This document shows positions 25,746 to 37,640 of a stretch of 64,000 bases of DNA, one piece after another. A program made the position numbers and the translations under genes. Numbering within the stretch: position 1 is the stretch's first letter; every line of letters starts with the position of its first letter. The stretch lies in contig JAKSZT010054570.1 of assembly GCA_026826555.1 (NCBI GenBank), positions 435,588-499,587 of the forward strand, in the 5' to 3' direction. The DNA comes from Tolypeutes matacus (Eukaryota > Chordata > Mammalia > Cingulata > Chlamyphoridae). The notes under the pieces are model-generated. The model worked only from the letters and a program-made list of their open reading frames with translations, searched no databases and was not told where the DNA came from.

Positions 25746-26989
25746 GTTAGTTCTAATGCCTAAGTAATAATTGGTACCTAGAGTAGTCGGTGTTCTGGCC
25801 TCAAGGCCATGGTCTGAGGAGGGAAGATGGGTGGCTGGCTAATTAGCCTTTCAGTGATCATCCACACTGTCTAGTAAATGCAAACATTTAATGATGCTAA
25901 TTTAATGACCCTAGTCCCATTTTATTAGTTCAAGGCTGATCATTAGCCAGAACTCTCTGGCTAAACACCAACTAGCATTTGGAGTTTAGATATACTGTAT
26001 ATGCACTAGGGTTGGGTAACCTTAGGCTGTTCTTTATTTGTCATCTCCTCGGAGCTTCTTTATTTGCTTTGGGTGTGACTAATCCCACAGAGCTCTTGGG
26101 CCTGCATGCAACCTTTTCCTGGGTAATTTGTAAACTGATGTGTTTTCCAGGAGACATTTAATCTGCAAGTTATTGCTCTGCCTGAAAGAGCTTATTGTGT
26201 AAGAGCCACAGGGTATCCAGGCCAGGGCCAGGGCCAGGGAAGAGGTTCTGGGGAAGAAACAACATCCAAGAAGTCAGCCGGAAGGAGGCCTCGCCCCAGC
26301 TTTGTCCCTGAATTCACTGCAGAGCAATCCCATTACATGGCTGAAAATCTCTGTATGACAAAAATATGTCTTAACTGTTTAGTTATGCAGTATATTAGTG
26401 GTCATCGAAATGGTTTAGTTGCTCCCTTGACATTCATTGTAAAGGAATTTCATTGGTGCTGTTCAAGAGTGAGTTATAGAGTTTCAAGGTGTTAGAAATT
26501 ACTTCTCGAAATTCCTGGAAAAGGAAAGGTTGTATGGCTGCAGAGAAATGGTATGGGAGGTTGCCGTTTGAGAGTCGTGTGGTTTGCCAGACTCTTTAGT
26601 GAGCTGTAACAGGGAGGAGGATCCAGGGGATCCGGGAGAGGTACTAATATCCGGACTACCTTGTATAAAGGGCTTTGGTCATTTTCGAAGCCCTTTCAAA
26701 TCCTGGAATTATTACCTCATTTGACTTGCTCAAGGTGACACAGCATGTAAATGTTAGAACCCAATTTATGACTCTAACCTAGTGCTTTTTGGTGCCGGGT
26801 CAAAGAATTAGTAAGTGATAATGCTGGAGTGAGCAATTCATGCTGTTTGCCTGGAACTTAACCCGGTTTAGCACTGAAATTCCCACATCCTGGGAATCCC
26901 CTCCCAGGTTTAAAACTGAAATGGTCACCCTAGATGGTGCTGAGACTTGAATCTAGGACTGTCCTGCTACAAAGGCCGACTTCTTTCTC

Positions 26990-27150
26990 TGTATCAGTGC
27001 TTCTCAAACTTTAATGCATAATCGCTTTGCTAAAATGTAGATTCTAGTTCAGTAGATGTGGGTGGGACCTGAGGTTCTGCATTCCTAACAAGCTCCTGGT
27101 GAGGTCGATGATACCGGTCCACACACCAGACTCTGAGAAGCAAGACTCTA
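26990..27150 (+). repeat. MER5A-type hAT MITE
   Basis: 'cagtgcttctcaaactttaa', 'ttcagtagatgtgggtggga', 'gcattcctaacaagctcctg' and the end 'gactctgagaagca' match MER5A. Confidence 0.85.
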
Positions 27151-27499
27151 AGCTACTTGGACCAACTGCTTTCACAGCCTCAGTTTTCCCACTATAAAGT
27201 GGGTTTATTCATAACTACCTCAAAGCACCATGGCAAGGACTGGGGAAGATATATGTGTAAGATACCTGATACGGAGAAGGTACTTAGTCAATTTTACCAT
27301 CATCACCATCAAGAGACTGAGCTGAGAAAATAAGCCTGGGATCTGGGTTGGGTGGAGCATATGGGAGCCACCAGCTTTGAAAAGGGCCAGCAGAGCTCAG
27401 GACAGCCTGGTCAAGCTCAGAAACTGCAATGCTGCCTATTCCCCTCCTCCCTGCTCTCCTGCACAGCTGCTAAGAAACTGTGTTGACTTATCTCCACAG

Positions 27500-27636
27500 G
27501 CACAGGGAGGATTTGGATGGATGATGTTGCCTGCAAGGGCACCGAGGATACCATCTTCCGCTGCAGCTTCTCCAAATGGGGAGTGACAAACTGCGGACAT
27601 GCCGAGGATGCAGGGGTGACATGCAGCAGACACTGA
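27500..27636 (+). CDS. SCARA5: SCARA5 last coding exon: second half of the SRCR domain and stop
   Basis: The exon completes the split Gly codon (G|GC) left by the exon at 19730 and encodes [26 protein letters not shown] and [10 protein letters not shown], ending VTCSRH before TGA (27634-27636). It supplies four cysteines (ACKG, FRCS, NCGH, VTCS), giving six in total, as expected for a group A SRCR domain. Division of that domain over two exons is also a group A trait. The acceptor is 'tgacttatctccacag', with AG at 27498-27499. The frame is intact, so this allele can make a normal receptor C-terminus. The domain is the distal ligand-binding head of the membrane receptor. Confidence 0.96.
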
Positions 27637-29640
27637 CAGTGGGCACAGCTCCAGGTCCAGGCACTGCTTCAGAGCCTCCTTCCTGCATTCCTGGGTTGGG
27701 GTATCGCTTGGGGCAACCCTGCCCATGCCTCTGCCCTGCCCACTCCAGCACCCCTCTGGCCCCCATAATCCTTATCCCAAGACCATGGTGGGCTGTCATC
27801 ATTCTCCTCTTGGATAACTGCTCCAAAGTATAACTCTGGGATCTACTGTCAATCTCTCTTTTCCACAAGGGTTCCTGCATAGGGAGCCCTGGTAAACTGG
27901 AACGTCAATATGCCCAGCCTTCCAAACACCCTTTATCAGGACTCAGAATCCATGTTCTTTTGGGTCTGTTGGTTACAGATGGATGCTGAAAATATGTCAG
28001 AGACAAATATAACAGTGGACTTGGGAGGGGGGCATAATGGATCATTTACTCTTTGGATAATTCCAAACTTCATGTAAGTCAAGAGTTTCAGTATCTCTCC
28101 CCAGCAAGAGACAGTACTGAATGATTCGTTTTCCCTCTTTACTCTGACTTTGCTAGTTTTGGGAAGTGATACAGGTAAAGACCAGCTGTAGGAAGGAGAA
28201 GGAAATGCAAGTCACCTGGAGGAATCAAACTGAATTTGGAGAAGGGGAGAGAAACTAACATTTATGGAATAACTACCATGGTATGCTAAATAGTATCTTG
28301 GGTGCTAGGTTCATGTATCCAATTTGTACAATGCATGTTAGCCTGGGTAAGAGCTTACTTCCAAGTAGCACTCACCTGGCCCATTCTCAATCAGAAAACT
28401 GAGAATGACTGAGACCACTGGCCCCACCTGAACCCTAGTCTGTCTTTGTTAGGCTTGAGCAAGAAGTTTGGATATGAGACTTGTGTAACAAGAAACCTAC
28501 ATACTCCAAATTTTAAGGTATAAAAGTACAAGACCAGAGATGAGTGGTTTTCAGGTACAATGATCCACATAGGAGGAAAGCTGATCTGGGGAGTGCCAAG
28601 GGAGCTGTCCATGTTAAACCGAGGCCAATGCTCAGTCACCGGGCAGTCAGGGTTAAACCCTGTGTCATAATGGGACATAGGTAATTCAGAGCCCTTTGGA
28701 GGTGATGATGTTGCACTTTCTAGGCTGCTTTGGATGTGATCCTGTGGTTAGGAGATGATGCCTCCTGATGGCTCCTACAGGAGTGGAAGAAGGATTCCCT
28801 ATAACCTCTAGGGGGAGGGAGGGGCCATGGGTATCTGCAAGTCCTTGATCCACACTCCCCTCCCAGTGACAGGAAGATCATTTTCTGCTTTTTACATGGG
28901 GAGGTAGGGCTGGGCCATCATACATTGTTTTAGGACTAGGGGAGCTACAATATAGCAAATGAGCTACAGATCCACAGCATCACAGGCCTTGGATACACAA
29001 ATCTGGAAGAGCATAAGCTTGCCTGGGAAGATTGAGACCTTGGACCTTCCAGGTGTAGGACCAGCAAAGTTCCTGGCTGACATCTCAACTAACATGCTAT
29101 TGGTCATTCTTTGCTTACAATATGCTTGTTATTCATTAATGTCCTAATGATCAGAAACTCTTCTTCTGACCAATTGCTATGTTTATATAACACACATGAA
29201 CTCATGCATCTTTTTCCAGAACCAATATATGTATGCATATATAAACATAGCAGTCTTTACTACATAGCTCAGCACATTGCAAAGTTTGCATTGAAAAATA
29301 ATAAACAGAAATCTGTCACGTTTAACAAAATAAATTCCTAGTTGATTCTGGCAAAGAACCCTGTTACCCCACCAATGAAGACCCATATAATTTTCTTTAC
29401 TTGATCTTTTAATTTGGGAAGATACAAATCTTGTTTGTTAAATTTTAAAATTTCAACTGTTTGAACCTTAAAAAAAAAAGAAAAGAAAAGAAAAAGTCTA
29501 CTAGTTTACATACCTGCTTAAGAGAACATGGAAATGATTGTGGACCTGTGTATTTCAGGGACTAAAAGAAATTAGGCCTGGCCTAAAATTAATCAAATAT
29601 TTTAAAGAAATTTTCAATAAAGCTAAAAACACATCACTAA
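27637..29640 (+). other. SCARA5: Probable SCARA5 3' UTR
   Basis: There is no further coding signal after the TGA. The stretch to about 29.64 kb is mostly free of recognisable repeats, as expected of a conserved 3' UTR. Candidate poly(A) signals are at 29300-29305, 29329-29334 and 29616-29621. The extent is inferred from hexamers and a remembered human 3' UTR of about 2 kb. Confidence 0.55.
29616..29621 (+). terminator. Candidate SCARA5 poly(A) signal AATAAA
   Basis: The canonical hexamer is in 'ttttcaataaagctaaaaac', followed about 20 bases later by a plausible cleavage zone and T-rich DNA ('cattacatttttctcatt'). Earlier hexamers at 29300 and 29329, or later ones near 29780 and 29900, remain alternatives. 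Confidence 0.45.
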
Positions 29641-30700
29641 CAAGCTTTCCATTACATTTTTCTCATTAAAACTCAGTGAGTGTGGGGAGGACTGGTGAAA
29701 ATGGGATGGTCTATTCTTTTTTCAGTGGGGATCAAGAGAATGGGGAGCTTATGAAAAGCTGTCTCAGTAGTTCTGGAGGACAATAAACAGTCTAGACCAG
29801 GAACAGGATGGAACATGATGTCTTAATCCTTATTTGGGAACCAAAGGAAATGAGTCCCAAGCAACAGAACAAGGTCCATCTTATAATTGTTTTTCAGTCA
29901 ATAAAGGAAACACTATTGCCTCACATCTCCAGAGTTCTTATTTTGGAATGTCTTCCCTCTGGGGTTCAATTATAAATGCTAGCGTTTTTTATTCACATTT
30001 AAGAAGATAATCCAGAATTAGGTACAAGGTCAGCCAAGTCACTGAGCCTCAGAGAAGCAGGAACTCACAGGCACAGGACTCTAGCAGTGTGTGAGTATGG
30101 CCCAGGCCCCTGCCTAATCCTGGCTACATCCTCACATTGGTACCCCTGGGAATACCTAATGACTCCAAGCTTGCTATGGACCATAATAATTTGCTAAATG
30201 AAGTCAACACAGAAAAAGGTGACTTTCTGGAAATCCACAGAGGAAACACCCTGATTTTTCTCCTCTAAAAGTCCTGGTGATACCCCCAAAATCACTGTGG
30301 TTCCTGTTCTGTAAATAGCCTCCCACAGAGAAGGATGGAGAACCCTCTTTTTCTATCCTCTCTAACATATAAAATGTACCACTATTACCTCATCTCAAGT
30401 GCCTGTGATGACCTAGCTTTAGGGCCTATGCATGTTATAGTTGAACATAATCACTGCAATGGACTGGCTACATGTAAAGGAATTAAAACCTTTCTCAACC
30501 TTAGGTACCCCTGAGGTCTTCAGCTACATTGTTTTATGACAATCAAGTATTCTAACATCTCTATAAAACTTCAAATGTAAATCACTTGTCTTTTTGTTCT
30601 CAGAATAGCTCTTCCCTCAGCCCTTCATAGAATACCCCCCTCTCCCTTTTATCCTTTTTCTCTCCTTTCCCTAACCTTTAGCCTTTTGGAACTGAGTTGG
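29641..30700. other. Intergenic sequence downstream of SCARA5
   Basis: No gene or clear repeat was recognised. Confidence 0.4.
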
Positions 30701-31145
30701 TGTAGTAGACGGAATTATGTACTCCACTTTAGACATATTCGCAATCTGCATTCCTGTGGATAAGAACGCATTGGAAATAGGACCTCTTGAAGATGGTATT
30801 TTTAGTTAAGAATAGCAACTGGCTGAGGTTGGGGCTTAATCTGGATTACTGGAGGCCTTATAAAGAAAGAAACTGGAAGCCAGTGTAAGAGAAAGCCATG
30901 GAGAGGAACTGTAAGCAGAAGTTAGCAGGATCCTGGAAGAGAAAAGGAGTGGACAGTACCATGTGACTGGAAGGAAGCAGAGATAAAAAGCCAAGGAACC
31001 CAAGGATTGAGGCAAGCCAGCATCAGCACACTACTGACCCCGGTAAGAAGCAGGCTTTCTAGCCTCTGAACCTGCGAGACAAATTCCTGTTGCTTACGCC
31101 AACCTATTACATGGTATTTGTCATAGCAGCCTAGCAAACTAAAAC
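30701..31145 (+). mobile_element. MLT1-type MaLR solitary LTR
   Basis: The start 'tgtagtagacggaattatgt' and the end 'tttgtcatagcagcctagca' followed by 'aactaaaaca' are the MLT1 ends. In between are 'gccttataaagaaagaaact' and 'aagccagcatcagcacac'. No internal genes are attached. Confidence 0.78.
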
Positions 31146-33131
31146 ATTGGGATCTGGCTGACTGAAGCTTTCTTACTTATTCCTCTTCACCAGCCCTCTT
31201 GCCCACAAATTAGAATAGGTTCAGAGATTTCAAGAAGAAAGACTTTCAGTCTCTTAGGTAATTTTTCCACTCTGGCTGGAGGGAACTCGAACAATTCCCA
31301 GCCCTGTGTGAGTTCTGGTATTCTTTCCTCAGAAGTTGTTCTTGTGGACCTCATGGGATTCGTATGTGCACAGATGAGTATTCAGCCAAAGACTCAAGGG
31401 ACATTTCTGGAACTCTTTTCTGTGTTGCTCCCTTCTCTCTGGTACTGTGCCCTGCAAATTCTAGCTACCTTGGCTGTCCCTGTCTCCAATCTTTGTCTTC
31501 TCACTTCAATGAGATTGCCAGCCTCTGTATGGGCCCCCTTCCCTGTGCTTCAGTACTTACCTCACTTATTTGCTTTTTCTCAGGTCTCACAGTCTGTTGT
31601 CCAGTGTCTGAAAACACAAGTCTGAAATACATCAATATTTTGTGCAATTTTCCAGTTATTTCAGAGGGAGGATAATTCTGGTAATTACTCTCTTATACTG
31701 AAATGGAAGTCCTCCCTTTGGGCGTTTTCTGGTCAGAGAGAATTATAAAGGAACAGCTTTCATTGTTAAAACAAAACACGATATGAGGGTTTAGCAGAGA
31801 CTAGCTCTGGAAAGAGAATCTGCAGGTGGGAAGGGATGACTGAACAAGTAGGGCTTTCCCCTTAAAGTTCTCTCACACTCCCCCTAGCAAGGCCCACCAC
31901 ACCCAGACTTGTTTCAAAGGTCAGCCCCCAAAGCTCTTGCTTGGTTCTCCTTAGTATTGGCAGACTTAAGCTATGGATGAGAAACAAGGAAATACTTCCA
32001 GAAAAACACTAACAGCTTCAGAACAGACAAGTCTCCAAAACGGAAATCTTAGATTCTTCAATAACCACTTCAGCTGTGGTCCCAAGCTGGCTCACTTTCC
32101 TCTCAGTGCCTATGTCCACACCATGGGCACTTTTTTTGTTTCTCGTGGTATCTTCTCCTTAGAAAATAATGTGCTGACTCTGTCACCCACCTGGGCTCCA
32201 CTCACTGGGACCTTGTCCTCCTGTGATGACATATCCAGATGAGTTTTAATGGACACAACAAATAAACTTTCTCTCTCTGTGGAAACCCATTCCTAGAGGA
32301 ATGGCTCTGACAAAGGTCTTTGCCTCCATTCATTTGCTTGTTCATCTAATAAGTATGAAGTACCTACCATGTGCACAGCTCTGTGCTAGGTACAGGTGAT
32401 ATAGTGTATTGGTCCCTGTCCTCATGGAACTTATATTCGAGCTCTTGCCCTTTTTGCAGGCTTTTAGCATAATGCTAGACACACAAAAATAACGGCATCC
32501 AACAAAAGGAAATATGTAAGTGAAGGGGACATGACTTCTTGCAAAGCTATTTAGGCAAAACACAAATAGCTTAATCATTAAAAAAAAAAAAAAAAACACC
32601 ACCTTCTTATAGCTAATGAGTTAACAATGGCACAGGTGGCTCTGGTTATATAAATAATCATCAATTCAAGATGGAGATGATTAAGCACTAAGAGTAAAAC
32701 CCGTTCATTCAAAACAGTAGTAGATAAGCAGAGATCACATGACAGAAACAAGAGCTAACATTCACTGAGCATTTACGGTGTAGCAGATTCTATGGGTTTT
32801 ACAGGAATGAACTCCCTGGTTCATAACTGCTGGTTCTCTTCTAATCATCCCAGTTCTACAGGTGAGGAAATGCAGGCACTGAGAGGAGCACGCAGTAAAT
32901 GGAGACTTTGAATTTGAATCGACGAAATCTTAAACACTGCACTTAATTTATAAGACATAAGCAGCAATAGTACTAGAATTCTGAAAGGTAAAGTCTAAGG
33001 AAGGTAAAAGTAAGATAGTCAATTAGTTAGAATACAAAATGTTTGAACCCTGAGTCTTGTTAATGTGTACCCAGAAAAAAAAAATAATTTTACATCCAGT
33101 TACTCACATATAAATGCCCAAAGCATCACTG
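31146..33131. other. Intergenic sequence with MIR/L2 traces
   Basis: About 32325-32445 ('gaagtacctaccatgtgcac', 'ctcatggaacttatattcg') and about 32755-32900 ('cattcactgagcatttacgg', 'caggtgaggaaatgcaggca') are MIR/L2-class fragments. Nothing else was recognised. Open frames at 31308-31675 and 31973-32242 have no supporting motif. Confidence 0.5.
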
Positions 33132-33574
33132 TTTTAGTTTCCTAGGCTGCTCCAGCAAATACCATGAAATGGGTTGACTTAAACAATGAGAATTTAATCA
33201 CTCATGGTTTTGAGGCTGGGGAAAAGTCCAAATCAAGACATCATCAAGGAGATGCTTTCTTCCTGAAGACCTGGCTGCAGATGATCCTTGACTCCTCTGT
33301 CACATGGCAATGCACCTGGCAGCCTCTCCTGGGCCCTTCCTTCTCTTCCAGGTTCCATTTCAGCTTCTTGCTTCCTGTGGCTTTCTCTATCTGTCTGAAT
33401 TTCATTCTCTTATAAAGGACTCCAGTAATAAGATTACCTGATTGAGGAGAGCCATGCCTTACCTGAAGTAACCTCATCAAAAGGTCCTACTTACAATGAG
33501 TACACACCCACAGGAATGGTTTAGATTTAAGAACATTGTTTTTTCTGGGGTACATACAGCTCCAAACCACCACA
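33132..33574 (-). mobile_element. MaLR-like LTR, antisense
   Basis: It runs 'gttttagtttcctaggctgc', 'gaaatgggttgacttaaac', 'aagtccaaatcaagacatca', 'cttataaaggactccagtaa' and ends 'ctggggtacatacagctcc'. Same family as 7403-8001 and 38751-39188. Confidence 0.68.
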
Positions 33575-35080
33575 GTCACCTATAGAAAATGTGCCCACAG
33601 TAAGCCCTTAAATATGACCAACCCAGACAGAAAGAGCACAGAACTCTCTTTGATCCCCAATAGGCTTTCCAAAGAGACTGGCGACTCCTCCTCCTTGACT
33701 AAATCCGGAATACCTCAGCTTTTTACAGCATTTGAATGAATCAGTCAAAGGTAAAGTGATGGAGTTCCTCTGATCTGTTGACCTTGTTACATCAGAAATA
33801 AGAGACCATCTATAATCCAAAATACTTGAGGTTACTTTCTTTCCCTTCCTGTATTACTCAGCAGCTTTGGTCTTTCTGAAATTATTCCTAAGAAAGTTCT
33901 TTCTTAGGAAAGGATTTCAAACCAAACAATTTTTGTCTATATTTTCTTCCGTCTCTAAAATCATTTGACAAATTTATTGATTCTGGAGTCACAAATTGGG
34001 CGGAGAAGGAAGTTGTTTAACATTTGTGGCTGCATAAATTTATGCACAGGAGAATGTCAGGCAGATCCCACTGCAACACATGCTAATCATGAATCAAAAT
34101 TAATAGCCATTTTCTATTTAGGTTGAACATATTTCCTAAGGTATATAGTTGTAATTAGACAAATATCTTATTCCTTGCATGTATTTCTGAGCCATACTTA
34201 CACGTGGAAACAGAAAACCAGAAAGTTAAGAAACATCATATAGGTAAGCTTTTTGATTTCCATCTTGGATAGCTTAGTATTAGGCAGCAGAGGCATATGA
34301 CATTCAAAGGGAGGGGGGAGGTGAATTACCATAGGAAAATTAGGACAGGAGTTGGGCTTGTTAGAAATCTGGGGCTTTCTAAGAGGATTTTGAGTTTTGA
34401 GTTGGGGACCCAGAATTTTCAGATTCTGTAATATAAACCAATTCAGAGAAAGACAATTAGAATCAGGTATATTATTATTAATACCATGACCCCTCTCCTA
34501 TATCAACTTCTTAGCAACAAGTCCGGGCAGTGGAATATTCTAAAAGCAAGATTCCACTGTTAAAGAGAAAAAAATATTGATGTCATTTTGGTCATTGCTC
34601 CATGTTTAGTTGGTCAATCCCTCTGGGACACTGTGCCTTCAGGAAGGGTAGTCTCCCATCAGCTGGCGAGTGACACTGCCTTGGTGTGGGCCTATCTTTT
34701 TCAGAGCATGTGGTACAATATCAATCAACTTCTCTTATTTGTACTGATTGCCTCTCAAAGCATAATGCTGGTGTTTTGCTAAATGACCTCCTCTCCACTG
34801 AAATAGAGAATAGGGAGGAGTACAGAGCCTGGAGGTACTGAAAACCCATCTTGCCATAGAAATATATCTGAGCTATTTAGGTCAGGCAGGCTCATTATTA
34901 AATCTGAACAAGTAGATTTTGCCCCTTGGACCTCTTCTACTACCTAGCTATCCTTTTTTCATCCCCATCCTCCTACAAAACAATAAATATTGTGCCTATT
35001 AATCAAGGCTAACTTACTTTAAGAAACTGAATGACGTCCTGCTTTTAAGTTTCTTAATTTGTATCATAACAGAAAGTAGT
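33575..35080. other. Intergenic, mostly unique-looking sequence
   Basis: No repeat or gene was recognised. The AT-rich 33960-34200 segment contains 'gctgcataaatttatgcaca' and 'acatgctaatcatgaatcaa' and resembles conserved non-coding DNA. That is an impression only. Confidence 0.4.
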
Positions 35081-35125
35081 ACATTCAAATATTTATTGAG
35101 CACCTTTCCCTATGCCAGATTTGCA

Positions 35126-35960
35126 CTCACATGCATACATACACAAAAACTCAAAATGAACCAAAGACCTAAATGTAAAACCTAAAACTGTAAAAATTCT
35201 AGAATAAAGCATAGGAGAATACATTTCTTACCTTGGATTAGGCAAACATTTCTTACATACAACACCAAAAGCATGTTCTCTAAAGAAAAAATTGATAAAT
35301 TGGACTTCAACAAAATTAAAAGCATCCATTCTTCAAAAGACACTGGAGAAAAGATAAGCATTACAGGCTGGGAGAAAAATATTTACAAACAATATATCTT
35401 ATAAAAATACTTGTATCCAAAATATTTGATGAACTCTCAAAATGCAATCCAATTAAAAAGTGAGCAAAAGATTTAAACAGACACTTCACTAAAGAAGATA
35501 AATAAATGTCAAATAAGCATATTAAAGACGTCACCATCATTAGTCATTAAGGAAATGCAAACTGAAATCACAATTACATGCCACTACATACCTATCAGAA
35601 TGGCTAAAATTAAAATTACCAACGATAACAAGTGTTGACAAGAATGTGGAGCGACTGGAACTCATATACTACTAGTGGGAATGTAACTATTACAACCACT
35701 TTGGAGAATAATTCTGCCATTTTTTTAAAAGTTAAACCTGTGCCTACCCAAGGTATTTACCCAAGATAAATTAAAGCATATGTTCACACAGACTTGCATA
35801 CAAATATTCATAGCAACTTTATTTGTAACAGACAAAAACTGTAACATATAAAATGTCCACTCATGGGTAAATGGATAAACAAATTGGGATATATCCATAT
35901 AATCGATAAAATAGTGGATGAACAAAGCCAAAAGTTGGACTTTAAAAAGACAAGTAATAT
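35126..35960 (+). mobile_element. Old L1 fragment, ORF2 3' half
   Basis: 'aatgaaccaaagacctaaat', 'aaattgataaattggacttc', 'aatggctaaaattaaaatta', 'gacaagaatgtggagcgact' and 'atgggtaaatggataaacaa' follow the 3' half of L1 ORF2. Many stops, highly diverged. An L2/MIR-like scrap ('tttattgagcacctttccct') precedes it. Confidence 0.8.
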
Positions 35961-36273
35961 TGACATATGTTAAGCAAAACCAATAAAGAAGAAAAACAGA
36001 AGACACAAATAAAAAGTGTTAGAAATGTAAATGAGGGCACATCTCACCCTGTAGCACTCATGTCTTGGGTGTATACTCTCATTTTCTCTTTTCTCAATAA
36101 ACAGTTTTTACTGGCCTCAAAAACAAACAAAAACAAACAAAAGAGAAATGTAAATGAGGACAAAATAGAGCTGCAGCAGGAAAAAAATATGAGAATATTA
36201 TAAGGAATTTTATGCCAATGTATTTTCTTGGAAATTTCAGAAAAATTACAAATACTTTTAAGTACCGAATCAG
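35961..36273 (+). mobile_element. Second old L1 ORF2 fragment, interrupted
   Basis: 'gaatattataaggaatttta' and 'tgccaatgtattttcttgga' after the insert match an L1 ORF2 endonuclease/RT boundary region. A 107-bp retrocopy (36037-36143) interrupts it, and a SINE follows at 36274. Confidence 0.6.
36037..36143 (+). mobile_element. Short retrocopy of an LTR-like transcript end
   Basis: It carries 'tcaccctgtagcactcatgt', then 'ctctcaataaacagttttta' with AATAAA, then 'ctggcctc' and an A-rich tail (aaaaacaaac)n. The 16-bp target duplication 'agaaatgtaaatgagg' lies at 36021-36036 and 36144-36159. The AATAAA followed by a short CT-rich end suggests the R region of a retroviral LTR, copied by L1 machinery. 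No coding sequence is present. Confidence 0.7.
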
Positions 36274-36807
36274 GGAAGCAGATGTGGCCTACGTGACTGA
36301 GCTCCCGCCTACCACATGGAAGTTCTGTGGTTCGGTTCCCAGTGCCTCCTAAAGAAGACAGCGAGCTGGAGTGACAGGCAGGTGTGGCAAGCTGACACAA
36401 CATGATGCAACACGAGACACAAGAAGAAAAACATAATGAGAGACACAACAAAGCAAGGAGCAGAGGTTCCTGGTGCCTCCTAAAGAAAAAAACGAGCAAG
36501 ACAGCGAGCTGACATGACAGGCAGGCACGGCAAGCTGACATAACAAGATGATGTAACAAGAGACACAAGAAGAAAAAACATAATGTGAGACACAACAAAG
36601 TAGGGAACGGAGGTGGCTCAAGTGATTAGGTGCCTCCCTCCCACTTCAGAGGTCCCCGGTTCATTCGGTTCCTGGTGCCTCCTAAAAAGAAGACGAGCAG
36701 ACACAAAGAGCACACAATGAACAGATACAGAAAGAAGACAGCAAGAGCAAACAACAAGGGAATGCGGAAAAACAAATAAATAAAACAAATCTTAAAAAAA
36801 AAAAAAA
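36274..36807 (+). mobile_element. Composite DAS-like SINE with internal duplication
   Basis: The first head is at 36274 ('ggaagcagatgtggcctacg'). A body unit with 'gacagcgagctg..acaggcagg', '..gcaagctgaca..' and 'gagacacaagaagaaaa' occurs twice (about 36355-36475 and 36476-36600). A complete second SINE follows from 36602 ('ggaacggaggtggctcaagt') to the poly-A. The target duplication 'ag(t/c)acc(g/a)aatcag' lies at 36261-36273 and 36808-36820. Confidence 0.85.
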
Positions 36808-36889
36808 AGCACCAAATCAGAAACAAGACGAAATGGAACTTGAATAGTCTAATAACATTGAAAGAAATAGAATCTGCAGTTAAAAATCT

Positions 36890-37413
36890 TCCCACAGACT
36901 CAAGCAGATATCTGACACCCAGTTCAAAGCAGCATTATTCACAATTGCCAAAACATGGAAGCAACCCAAGTGTCCATCAGCAGATGAATGGATAAGCAAA
37001 ATGTGGTAAATACACACAATGGAATATTATTCAGCCATAAAAAGGAATGAAGTTCTGATACATGTGACAATATGGATGAACCCTGAAGGCACCATGTTTA
37101 GTGAAATAAGCTAGACACAAAAGGACAAATATCATATGACCTCACTGATATGAAACAATTGGAATAAGCAAATTTATAGTCAGAAACTAGAATACAGTTA
37201 TAAGAGGCCAGGGTTGGGGTAGGGAATGTGGAGTTAATGATTAATTGGCAAAGACTTTCTGGTTGAGGTTTTGGAAAAGTTTTGGTAATGGATGGTGATG
37301 ATGGTGGCACAACATTGTAAATATAAATTACATCACTGAATTATATATTTGAATTCATTTAAAAGGGAAACTTTTAGGTTGTATATATGTCATTAGAATA
37401 AAATTAAAAAAAA
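36890..37413 (+). mobile_element. Old L1 3' end
   Basis: 'attattcacaattgccaaaa', 'gtgtccatcagcagatgaat', 'tggaatattattcagccata', 'gacacaaaaggacaaatatc' and the A-rich end 'aataaaattaaaaaaaaaac' mark the C-terminus of ORF2 and the 3' UTR. Confidence 0.85.
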
Positions 37414-37640
37414 AACAGAGGACTGTACAATACAGTGAACTGTAATGTAAACTATGGACTATAGCTAATAGTATAATTTATAATATTGTTTAATAAAGAT
37501 ACCACATTAATGCAAAGTGTTAATAATAGGGAAAACTGTGTGTGTGATGGGGATGTATGGGAACTCTATTTTCTGCATGGTTTTTCTGTAAACCTACAAC
37601 TTCTTTTATGAAAAATTAATTAATTTTTTAAAAATTTCCC
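37414..37640 (+). mobile_element. Second L1 3' UTR fragment
   Basis: 'gtaaactatggactatagct', 'gtttaataaagataccacat' and 'tttttctgtaaacctacaac' are typical of an L1 3' UTR end. Confidence 0.65.

Larger units (their letters stand above)
19731..27499 (+). other. SCARA5: SCARA5 last intron
   Basis: A 7,769-bp intron from GTAAGT (19731) to CTCCACAG (ending 27499). It contains an MIR, an old LINE-like repeat, a hAT MITE, a MaLR-like repeat, a two-headed SINE and two MER5A elements, listed separately. The remaining parts (for example 20300-22590 and 25830-26980) have no recognised gene. Stretches around 25830-26100 look like unique, AT-rich, possibly conserved non-coding DNA. Confidence 0.9.

Noticed and set aside
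36044..36598. 184-codon minus strand frame
   Set aside because: It lies across a SINE and a small retrocopy and is not a gene.
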